DNA from: Ulota crispa
Taxonomy: Eukaryota; Streptophyta; Bryopsida; Orthotrichales; Orthotrichaceae
Assembly: GCA_963920765.1 (NCBI GenBank)
Contig: OY987245.1
Coordinates: 24,320,727-24,384,726 of the forward strand
Direction: 5' to 3'
Length of the DNA stretch: 64,000 bases
Below, one piece after another: positions 1 to 10,500 of this stretch. Position 1 is the first letter of the stretch, and every line of letters begins with the position of its first letter. The notes beneath the pieces were generated by a model. That model was not told the origin of the DNA and did not search any database. It saw only the letters and a program-made list of their open reading frames with translations. The position numbers and the translations under genes were made by a program.

Positions 1-2410
1 GCAAAGATGAACCAACAAAGGTCCAGAAGATTCAGAGCAGCTAAAGATGCTGCGGATGAGGCAGCGGAAGAGGAGAAATTAACAGCCGAATTTGAAGCAG
101 AAGGGAGAAATATTGCGCCCAAGGTCGTGAAAGATACTGTTGATTCAAATGTCATCACGCCTGGGACTCCCTTTATGGCAGCCGTTGCAACCGCCCTCCA
201 ATATTACGCCCACCTGCGCCTGAACCATGATGCTGGTTGGCAGGGCATTAAGGTCATTTTATCTGATTCAAATGTTCCTGGAGAAGGAGAACATAAAATA
301 ATGTCATACATTTGCCTTCAGAGGAATTTGCCTGGTTATGACCCTGATACGCGCCATTGTTTATATGGTTTGGATGCGGATCTGATTATGCTAGCATTGG
401 CTACTCATGAACTTCACTTTTCTATTTTACGAGAGGTCGTGTTTACTCCCGGGCAACAGGACAAGTGTTTTTTGTGTGGACAGGTTGGTCACCTTGCAGC
501 GGAGTGTGAAGGGAAAGCCAAGAAGAGGAAGAGGGTCGAGTTTGATGAGAAAGGTGGCAAGGATGAAGTTCCAAAGAAGCCGTATCAGTTTTTGCACATA
601 TGGACGCTGCGAGAGTATTTGGAGGTCGATTTGGCAATTCAAAATCCACCATTTGAGATAGATTTTGAACGTCTAGTGGATGATTTCGTCTTCATGTGTT
701 TTTTTGTGGGTAACGATTTTCTTCCCCACATGCCGACGCTGGAGATCAGGGAGGGTGCTATTAATTTGCTGATGTCAAATTATAAGAAAAACTTTAGGAC
801 ATTTGGCGGCTATCTCACAAAGGATGGCGAGGTGATTTTTGCACGGGTAGAAAAGTTTATTCAGTACATTGGTTCAATGGAGGACGCCATTTTTCAGAAA
901 CGAGCTCGCATACATCAGCGTCAAGCAAATAGGCGTAAAAGAGATCAGCAAAACAAGTAAAGACAGCAACTTGGAAGAGGGGATGATTTGCAGCCTACCA
1001 CAAAGCCAGATACTTTATATGCTGTGGAGCGCAACACTTCTGCACGGCTTGCTAATGCTCCTCAAGCACCTTCACAGATTCAACAAAAGCCCTCCAGTGC
1101 CCCACCAGCTATTGGCACCAACAATAGCCAGGCTGCTCAGCTGCTGGGCGCTTCTCTTCAGAAAAACAAGAACCAAACAAATATGAAAAGTGATCACCTA
1201 GTTGTTGTAGATTATGGTCCAAAATCAAAGCTTGCACGAGTGAGTGGTGCTGACGGTAATGTTGGTTCTGTTGTTGTTGCAAACAAAGACGATCTGGTGG
1301 TTCCTGAGAGAAATCCAGAAGAGGATGAGACTGATAATGCCGAAGCTTTAAAGATGAAGCTCAAAACTGTGCTTCGAGATAAAGCAGATACGCTGAGTGG
1401 TGGTGGTAAAAGATTCTGTGAGGTTGGGCGAGCCTGGATGGAAGGAGCGTTATTACAAGGAAAAATTTGAGTGTAAAACTGCAGAAGAGATGGATTTTGT
1501 CCGGAGGGATGTGGCATTGAAATTTGCAGAGGGTTTATGCTGGGTGATGCGTTATTATTATCAGGGCGTCTGCTCATGGAACTGGTACTACCCATACCAT
1601 TATGCTCCATTTGCCTCCCCCTGGAAAACCATTCAAGCCTTTTGACCAGCTCATGGGAGTTCTTCTAGCAGCTAGTTCGAGGGCTCTTCCAGAGCATTAT
1701 AGAGCGTTGATGACTGATCCAGATTCACCTATTATTGACTTCTATCCTGGAGATTTTGTGGTTGACATGAATGGGAAGCGTTTTGCTTGGCAGGGTATTG
1801 CCAAATTGCCATTCATCGAGGAAGATCGCCTTTTAGCAGAGATAAAAGAAGTTGAAGGAACTCTTACCGAGGAAGAAAAGCGACGAAATTCTGTGCCAAC
1901 GGACGTATTATTCATATCTTGCAGCCACACTTTAGCACCCTCGGTCTTCTCATTTTATGACAGGTGAATTTGACTGGGCCAGAGCGTGCTGAAATGAACG
2001 AGGATATCGATCCCGTGGCCAGTGGAGGCATGAATGGGAATATGCATTTGTGTGAAGGCGAGGCCTGTCCATTGATGTTCACATCACCAGTAGATGGCAT
2101 GCCTAACATAATAAGCAACCAAGTTTTATCGTTTATCTTCAAGATTCCCTTGTACCATCAGCATATTTGTCAGCCTCTATCTGGTGTGACAGTGCCAAAA
2201 AATACCATATCTGAACAGGATGTAAACTTACAACCATTCTGGCACGAAGACAATGGACAAGGCCATAGGAATCATGGTGGAGATAGGCAACAAGGTTACA
2301 ACAGAAATCAAGGTGGAGACAGACAACACATTAGGAGGAGAATGAAGATACTAGAGGACCGCTTGTTCTCGTCGGATGTTCCCGTGGATTGGCTTGCATG
2401 CAAGGTCGTA
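1..2410 (+). pseudogene. Intronless broken copy of a 5'-3' exoribonuclease (XRN2/3/4-like) gene
   Basis: The frame from position 7 reads as the plant nuclear/cytoplasmic XRN family, the exonucleases that degrade uncapped RNA 5' to 3'. Visible landmarks are [10 protein letters not shown] and GLDADLIML (acidic active-site region), a CCHC zinc knuckle [14 protein letters not shown], and [15 protein letters not shown]. Downstream come [47 protein letters not shown] and [15 protein letters not shown]. The family order is kept over about 2.4 kb without any intron, which suggests a processed retrocopy. It is broken: an in-frame TAA at 958-960, a frameshift near 1,390-1,430, a short deletion plus frameshift near 1,600-1,625, and another frameshift near 1,915-1,965. 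The 5' part lies left of the window. The 3' end stops at a MITE (2,411). No poly(A) tract is visible. Confidence 0.87.
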
Positions 2411-2724
2411 AGGTAGGAACACGCATAAGAGTCATTGTCCCCATAACCGTCATCTCTGAAATCTTCAAAAATCTGTGTAAGTAAATAGATGTAATGACAA
2501 GGATGTACAACTTGTGAACATGAAATCTTAAAAATGGTTATGGGTGCAATGGCAATTTGCTCTTTATAAATTCACAGCTTATTCTCACAGTATCAAAATA
2601 ATACATTTGAAAGTGCAAACTCATTTTTTTTCTATTCCTAATAAGACCCTATAATTTGTTAATTGTTTATTAATAGTCATCATGTTCAAAACCCTTAGTT
2701 TGACGCTTATGGGTGCTCCTACCT
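2411..2724. mobile_element. TA-flanked MITE, AGGTAGG family A (314 bp)
   Basis: Both ends carry the terminal inverted repeat AGGTAGGA(A/G)CACCCATAAGC with one or two changes, and both are flanked by TA (2,409-2,410 and 2,725-2,726). The inside matches, in inverted orientation, the copies at 52,180-52,490 and 63,609-63,910. There is no coding capacity. It abuts the end of the XRN retrocopy and probably inserted into it. TA duplications fit Tc1/mariner-like elements, but the family is not proven. Confidence 0.8.
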
Positions 2725-2842
2725 TACAGCGTGGCCAGATTCAAGAAGGGTTGTGCCAACTATATGTAGGCCATGCAAAGGCGCATGCTCAATTTCTTTT
2801 TTAGCGCGCTAAGTTTGTGTGCTGTTGGCTTTGTTCTCAACC

Positions 2843-2984
2843 CACTAGAAGAAATCTTGTCCTAAACAACTGGTTCACGATGATTGCAAATGTCCTAAAC
2901 GACTATAATGGAGTCATTGTATAGTCGTTTAGGACATTTGAGTTGTTGTGAACCAGTCGTTTAGGACAATTTTTGCTTCTAGTG
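2843..2984. mobile_element. CACTA-derived hairpin MITE (142 bp)
   Basis: The element begins CACTAGAAGAAAT and ends with the inverted counterpart TTGCTTCTAGTG, close to the CACTACAAGAAA termini of plant CACTA (En/Spm) transposons. It is flanked by the 3-bp direct repeat ACC on both sides (2,840-2,842, 2,985-2,987), the expected CACTA duplication size. The arms contain GTCCTAAACAACTGGTTCAC and its inverse and fold into one long hairpin. It sits inside a short degenerate array whose units contain TTTGGCTTTGTTCT (about 2,825-3,075). The element at 31,472-31,704 is a relative. Confidence 0.8.
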
Positions 2985-2987
2985 ACC

Positions 2988-3075
2988 GCACTTTGGCTTT
3001 GTTCTCGCGCACACTCTAGCTTTGTTCTTGCGTGCACTTTGGCTTTGTTCTTGCACACACTGTGGGTCTTGCGCA
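2988..3075. repeat. Short degenerate tandem array (about 26-bp unit)
   Basis: About three imperfect units of CACTTTGGCTTTGTTCT followed by a CGCGCACA-like tail. A related unit lies just left of the CACTA MITE at about 2,825-2,840, so the MITE probably landed inside the array. Confidence 0.5.
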
Positions 3076-3396
3076 CTAACACAAAACCAAGGATATTTTT
3101 TATATTTCAAATAAGATAGGGGTGTATTTGATAATTTGAAAGAATTGAGAGTCATTTTAGATATTTTCTCTTTTTAATATACTAATTATTGAAAACAAAC
3201 CACTAATTGCTAATGGACAAAATCAAATGATATTTTCCATCCATAAAATTTAGTAATAACTAAATTCCCTTGCTTGCAAAGCCCGGTGTGGTTTGTTACA
3301 TCATGTAGTACAGAGTAGATGATGTATGTTTTGCAAGCTTGCTAGGTAAAAATAAATATACCAAATTAAACAACTATTCAAGTCCTACATGCAAGA

Positions 3397-3631
3397 TTAA
3401 CCCCTAAAGGACTGAGCATGCCATTGCAACCAGTACAATACAAGGTATTTTTTCTTGTATTTGGAATGGATCCACACCTCTACTACATTTGAGATCAACA
3501 AAGAAGTTGAAGAATAGATCAAGGCGGTTCTAGTGAGGTACTTGAGATCCCAAATTCAAACTTTTTACTTGTAACAAATACCAATTATACGGCAGTGTAT
3601 ATACTATGCCTTATGGTCCTTTAGGGGTTAA
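3397..3631. mobile_element. TTAA-flanked MITE, family T1 (235 bp)
   Basis: Begins TTAACCCCTAAAGGAC and ends GTCCTTTAGGGGTTAA with small differences, so the inverted repeats directly follow TTAA. Internal sequence (ACCAGTACAATACAAGG, TTGTATTTGGAATGGATCC) is shared with 59,172-59,429. A TTAA duplication with CC(C/T)-starting ends is the piggyBac pattern. That assignment is inference, since no transposase is present. Confidence 0.72.
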
Positions 3632-3846
3632 CCCATGAAGGGCCCTTGGGCTCTAGAGATACAGTACCAAATATGATTGCAACCAATATTCAGAAGTTTG
3701 AATTAGTTGGAAATTAAGTGTTACAATCACACATATTGAAGGATTGTACAATGGTGGGTGCATTTTTTTTTTGGAAAGCCCTCAAAGCAGCTCAAATGCG
3801 GTTGTACATATGGCCAAAGATGGCTGATGGGCCGTTCAAGGGTTAA
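3628..3846. mobile_element. TTAA-flanked MITE, family T2 (219 bp), back to back with T1
   Basis: Begins TTAACCCATGAAGGGCC and ends GGCCGTTCAAGGGTTAA. It shares the TTAA at 3,628-3,631 with the T1 element on its left. A second copy at 26,158-26,390 has the same interior, including GGGCTCTAGAG and TACATATGGCC. Confidence 0.7.
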
Positions 3847-4289
3847 TGTCATACAAAGAAGAATATAATTTGCAAAGATTTTACAAAATAAACTTCGTCT
3901 ACAAAAGTCTATTTTAACTAAGGTTAGCACTAAGAAAAGTTGTCAAATTGTTTTGAAGCCCAATTATTATAATGTTATTCAGTTAACCTTGCTGAAATGC
4001 AGAAGGCAATCCATGAGGCTATATGTTTAGTATGTATGAGGTGCTCAAAATTCAACAAAAAATACTAAAGCATTTACAAGTAAATACATCACAATCACAC
4101 AAAGAGAGGAGCAAGAAGTGCCAGTCTAAAATTAAGATGTCAAAAGAATTAGCTGAGTTATATTCAGTTTACTACACATGTTCAAATATACCCCAACTAT
4201 TGTTAAATCATGTTAAACAAGCTCGAGTTGTGTACACAACACTCATTTTACTGCAACGTAGTTACAAGAACCCTGCCCAATATACCATA

Positions 4290-4420
4290 ATTATTACTAA
4301 CAACTCGTCTATTGGCCTTTCATTAGCAAGTTGGACACAACCATGACTCGACTTGACTGAATGTCTATGGCCACTAATCAATTACCTTTGAAAAAAAAAT
4401 GAAGTGGTATACTTTCCCTT
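4290..4420. repeat. Dispersed repeat, copy C (partial)
   Basis: Contains ATTAGCAAGTTG followed by a stretch ending GTCTATGGCC, which aligns with two longer copies in MSL introns (about 8,070-8,400 and 11,090-11,400). It lies in the 3' flank of the MSL gene. The class is unknown. Confidence 0.5.
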
Positions 4421-4568
4421 AAATTCTGTTGAAAAATCTCCTATCTTGAAAGATCAAAATCAAACTCCTAAAATATGAATTAAAATAGCAACTACCTCAC
4501 AAGCATTTAAAAGCGAATAAAGAAGAGTACTGGCTATAGAGGAAATGTTTCATGAAACTCAACAACAC

Positions 4569-7500
4569 CTAATTGGATGAGAACTCCAACGGGTGGGATG
4601 GAAATCTCAGTGGCAACTTTGTAAGCAGGGCTTGACCCGGAGGCAATTCATAGCCTATTTGCAACTCATTCATCGATGCTTGAATATGTACAAGCATATC
4701 ACTTCGCCGTTGTGTCCTTTCTCCTGCATCCTGCATTTTACAATGACGTACATGAAAAAAGTCAAACCAAATAATCGAGCTAAAATCATATCCTATGTAT
4801 AGTGCAATTCAGATAGTTTTAAATCCCACATCCTTGAGCACTCCTGCAAGTATAACTAGATTGTTACAAAAACCTCCCTTTCAGACAGCAAAATAAGTAA
4901 GAAGACTTTTCCATGAATTATAGTATGAGGGGTTCTCCTTATGGTGCTATCTTAAAGACTGGGAATAGTGTCATTTTGACAAAAATCCAGTCTTTACAAG
5001 TACAGTGATGAAAACATATCTTTCATTTTTGGCAAACTTTAGTACAGTTGTGCAGAAATAAAATCTAGACTTCTCCTATATGACAGGAAAACATGCTTGC
5101 ACATCTCACTATTGGCACTTGGAAAATTGCTATTGTCAGTAGAATTATGTTAGAAGTACTGAAAAACTTATCAATGTTGACTAACCTGAAAATTGATGTG
5201 ATGTTGAGTTGTCATCACTAGTCTGAGTCTGTTGGTATCTTCAATGTCCTTCACGATGAGGCGCCATCGAGGATACCAAATTTGAGGAAGACCCAGGACG
5301 TATTTGTCAATTCGGTTCCTGAGAATGGATAACTTCTCAATGGAAGTATTGGCTAGAATTTGAAACTCAATAGCATCCCATTGGTCTGGACTCCGATGGA
5401 TATTTGCAATTGGCTTGTTGATTAGAATAAAATTGGGATACGTAATATGTTCACTGGAGTTACTGCAGGTGCAAAAAACTATTATCACTTTGCCAGAGAG
5501 CTCCTGTTTCTAACAATAGGGAGTTGGAGAGGTTTGAGCAGCAACAAACAGAACCATGAGTATTCTATAATGTATGTAGTTAAACATCTAATTCATGTTA
5601 ATTGATAACAATTAAAGGGTTAGTTTCTTTTTGAGAGAGTGAGTATGTTTGCAAAGTGGAGAAATGTAATATAAGTTCAATGAGAAGCAAGGCGAGCAGT
5701 AACGTCAGACTTACTTGAGAAACATTGTTGACATGATTTTCATTTCCTGCAACCATAGTCCAATTCATTTGCAACAAGTTAGTCAAGAATTTTGCACCTC
5801 CGACTAGAAATTAGCATTCAGTACATAGCTCAAAGGCAAGCAAACAGTATCCTCTCTACCTTCGTAAAATTTCAATCTAAGTTGAGTGTAAAGAATTGCA
5901 CTAAAATTAAGGAGTGCGAACCTCGACCATCAAAGGCACTCCCTCGACGGAAACCCGGTCGCCGACGTCAAAGGGGTGCACAATAAACAAGAAAACAATG
6001 GATTCAAAGGTATTCCGAAGCAGGTTGCCGAAAATGCTAACAGCTGGAGATAATAGAATGCTAGTGCACACCAGCAAAGCTTGATTGTTGAAGCTCATGA
6101 TGAGAAAGCTTATAGCAAGGATTACGGCAATCAAAACCTGCGCAAAACTAAGAGACTCGAGCTGAAACTCTTCTTCTCTGTCTACCTCAATTGTAATACC
6201 TCGACGTCACAGCCCAAGTTCCTAGCAAGACCGAGCCTAAATGGAATTAAACTTACAAACTAAGTTTCTACTCTTTTAGTTCAGGCATTAAGAGGTTGAA
6301 AGGTTTTCATACCCCATCAAGGAGCAGGTTAATCTGGTATACAACAGTGCGATTGTCGTTTAAGGTGAGGGACAAAGACTTTCGCTCCTTATACACGTCA
6401 AGCACCCATTTGAGTAGTCCCTTTTTTGTAATGGTCCCATCCACGGTCACTTCAAAGGTTGAGAATGCTTGTGCTGCTTTGTTTGGGGGAAAGAATTTCA
6501 CGAAATTCTTGAGAAGCAATTCCTGTTGGCCTGGCTCCACAACATTCTTGAAAATCTGAGCATGCCAAATTACCCTGCTTGAGAAAGTAGAGAAACTACC
6601 CTTACGCATCCACTCAGCCTGTAAATAAACACCAGTTTCGCATTACTAATTCTGCTCGGGTCACCTCAGTAATGATGTTGGAGGGAGAACAGAACATCTG
6701 TAAACCCATTCTTCTAGGATTGATGCTTGGATTAAAATGAACAGTTCTGATTGATCATGTCATGAACGATGTCACTCAGATGGAATCAAACACCAGAATC
6801 GGGGAAGAGTAGTACATGCATTGACCAAAAAACACAACAAAAGTGGACTAAAAGAAGTCCTCATATGACCGATTCAAAACTGCTAAAAAAAAGGCCCAAT
6901 TTGGGCTTCTTCATCCAAACAGAACAAGGCGAATGTCATAGAAGGGGTGAGAGACAACGAACATGTTTAGCAGCAAGTGTGGCCATGGGGATGCTATCGA
7001 TTTCCCAATCCGGTTCCACTAACGACGCCTTGGAATACATGTGCAAATTGCAAGTGCGCACCACCTTCATTAACCTCATCAAAGTCCACGCTGACACTGA
7101 CTGAGCCAATCCCCCAACCACATGAGCGATGGTCACTTCTTCTCGTTTCATAGCTACAAAATATTAATGCAATCATGAACCATAGCTTCGATTTGTGCAA
7201 CATACTTCAGCTATTGAAAATGAAAGAAATTTCCATACAAAGACAAATTACGTAGCTTTGCAACCAAATGTACTTCCAATGAAATTCCATCATCATTTAG
7301 CAAACAACCAATTGTGAAAAAAGAAGTGATGGAATACTCACATCCTTGGTAAGAATTTGAATCTTGTCTTGAGCCAGCGTGGTTTGTTGCTCATGTCCCG
7401 CTTCGTCTTCTAACTCGCCCTCCTCCATCTCGATGTCCGGTTCCACAAAAAGAGGTGGTTTCTCGACTGCGGGAACGACCAATGAAGCAGCAGGAACGGC

Positions 7501-10500
7501 TTCGACAGACACTGTAGGAGCTGCAGACTCAGGAGAGGCATACGGGAGGAGAGCAGCTGCTTCACCAGGGGCTGCTGCAGCAGCAGCAACTGAGCCCAAT
7601 GTCTGCTCTAGCGGAGTCACCAATGGCAGCACCAGCGGCTGTACCAGTAGTGGAGCTTGCTCGCCCATCAGCGTAGCTTGGGTGTTTTCCTGTTCTTGCA
7701 CGCTTGTCTTGGGCTGAATGAGTATTTCTTCTTTTGCCTGAAGATCCGTGTTGAGTTCAATATCCACTTGTCCTGCAAGCCATTGGGATGTTTCTTGCTC
7801 CAACACATCTGGGTACAGAAGACATTTGAATCACAAAGCGCTCTTGAAGCAACAGTGCTAAATTGTTACTAAGTTTCTACTCTCCTATGGAGCTAACCAA
7901 ATTATTGTTGGTTCTCTTCATTCTCTATTTTCCATAGCTAATTGATAGAGCTCACAGTACAATCATATTTATCTGAAGCTGCATTTACTAGTGATGAATG
8001 CCTTTGTTGGTGAGATCAACTACCTGGTGGAAGAGGGTATTAATACCATTAGGAACCTGATCCCGTCTCCTATTGACTGGCCTCTGTTACCGAAAGCAAC
8101 TCATCACTTCCAATACGCTAGGTTGGCACTCAATTAGCAAGTTGAATGTGAGTGTAACTGGGGTAAGCATCTATGGTCACTCATCTTAAGAATGGGAATG
8201 GGTAGTCTATAATCCCTTCAATAGTGCTCTAATACCTCCCACTTTAAGTGAGGACACAAGAACTTCATACATGGAGAGAAAAATTTGATCTCAAGTGAGT
8301 TTGGCTCTCGTACTCAACGTGATTTCTCTGAGGAGCTTGATGGTGATCTTTCAATGAAAGCACTCCTTAAATATGTTGAAGTGATCATATGTAGAAAACA
8401 GTATCGATTACCTTGGAGGGTGAGGATTACAAGCGGAGAAGACTGACATACCATTCTCATGCTCCAGAATTAGTGCAGCCGGTGGAGGTGATGATTCCAC
8501 GACACCCTCTGCAGGAGTTTGTTCCTCCACTAACTCCTGCATGAAGAGATGGCTGATTAGACATTCAACCAAAACAAAGAAGCAAACACTCATGGTAATA
8601 GTTTCATGTTTTAGATAGCCATAGTACGGTAGGGAAATCCAAAATTGCCAGAGATCTACGACTTGATCAGTCGTTTAGCTGGTGTATAATCTCTCAAGCA
8701 ACATGTACATGTCATCTAAGAAGCAAAAAAAACCTTTAACACTTCTTAACTTTGAGCAGACTGTTATCCACATGCCGCATTCTTTGGTGCGTTGAAAACC
8801 TCTTTCATTTACCAACAAGACAGACGAAAATTTGACCAGTCTAATAGGAAATGTAATCAGCAGTAAAAGAGGCGATTTTGGGTCTCAACATCTTGTGATA
8901 TATCACTCACCTGAAATGCAACCTTTAGCTGTGAAAATCTTTCAACGTGAGAATCACCAGCAGACTTTTCCAAACTGGATTTTCTTTCAAGACTCGCTGC
9001 CAGCAGGTTCGAGCCGCCCTTCAAGTTGGACGGCATCCCCATAGCAGGAGAATCCACTTGTGGAGGTACAGTGTTTGTTGGAGGCTGAGGTCGAAAACCA
9101 GAAAGATTGGGTGAGCGTGGAGGAGAGCCTGAGCTTGAGCTTGTGACCAATCCAAATGGGAAAATGGAAGGTATTTTCGAAGCCCAGGAAGTGAGTATAT
9201 TGTCGTCGGTGTCGTGATATTTGCCCCAAGCCGGTGCACGGGGCTCCAATTTCTTGTCATCCCTGAGACGTGACTTGGCGGAGATAGGTGAGTACTGCCG
9301 TTCGATGCGCCCTTGCTTCTTTGCATCCCGAGGAGCCACTTTCTTTTGCGAGGGAGCCATCCTGAGCTGTGACATTGCAGGCGTCTCGTTAGCAAAATTC
9401 TTTTCTAAATTTGTAAGAATCAATTTAACGGTAAGAAGAAGCAGAGACCACTTAACACCTCACAATTTGAAGCAAGAAAACATGAAATCCTACTCCTTAG
9501 TTTATGCAAAAATCAACTTGTTATTAGTAATTCCTTAATTTGTTCAATGTCGACTTCACACTGGTCCAATAACAAGAACGAGGTAATGCTTACATGGCTC
9601 TTGTGTGGAATGCTAAGATCTGATTTGAAGCCTTTAATTGCACCTGTAATTGCAGATGATGTTGATTCAAAATTTAAGCTTGTTGGTTCGACCTGTGCAA
9701 TCTAAAGTGAACCTGATATTACATTTGCAGTAGTTGTAGACCACCTTGAAGACAGGGCCAGCCCGTCTCTTGACGTCGATGCCTCTTCCGTGAAAAGATC
9801 TGTGGCCCCGTGACTCCGAGAGCACCTCCAGCACATACTGGTGAAACAAAGAGTCTTGGATTCTGTCAAAATAGGCCGTCCGGTGAAACGTGTTGGCCAG
9901 AATCTTCACCAGCAGCACCTTGATCACCCACAAGGTCGACGCTGTGAAAGCGCACATGAGGAGCTGCCACATTAGCCCCTCTCGTTTGGTTAGAACTAGA
10001 CAACCACTCTTCCAAGACATTAGAGGATCCAGTTCTAATGTATACAAGACACACATGAAGCAGATCGAGTGGCCCCAGATAAATACCCTTAAAAGGGAGC
10101 AAGCATTCATGGTCATTAAGCAACCAATCTGATTGATCATATTATGACGAATACAACTCGGATGAGGCCAAAGTTCACACCAGAATTAGTGAAGTACATT
10201 GCGTTTGTTGGTCAAAGAACGAACAGAATTGGACAAACCAAGGCCTTCATATGTTATACTCAAAACCGCATAAGAAATTTGAAGCCAAATCTGAGCCTCT
10301 TCGTCCATCAGAGCTTCAGGTTAGCAAAGTCGCGTACCTTTGTGACGGTAGGGATGGTGCCGGATACATCGGGAGTGTGTTGCACCACGAGAGTCCATGT
10401 GAGAAGAACGAAGCCCAGCCACAGGTTATTCTTCACAGGACGACGGAGCCCAAAAACGAAGTAGAGAATGCGCTTCTTCAAAAGGAAGTTGTATTCGATT

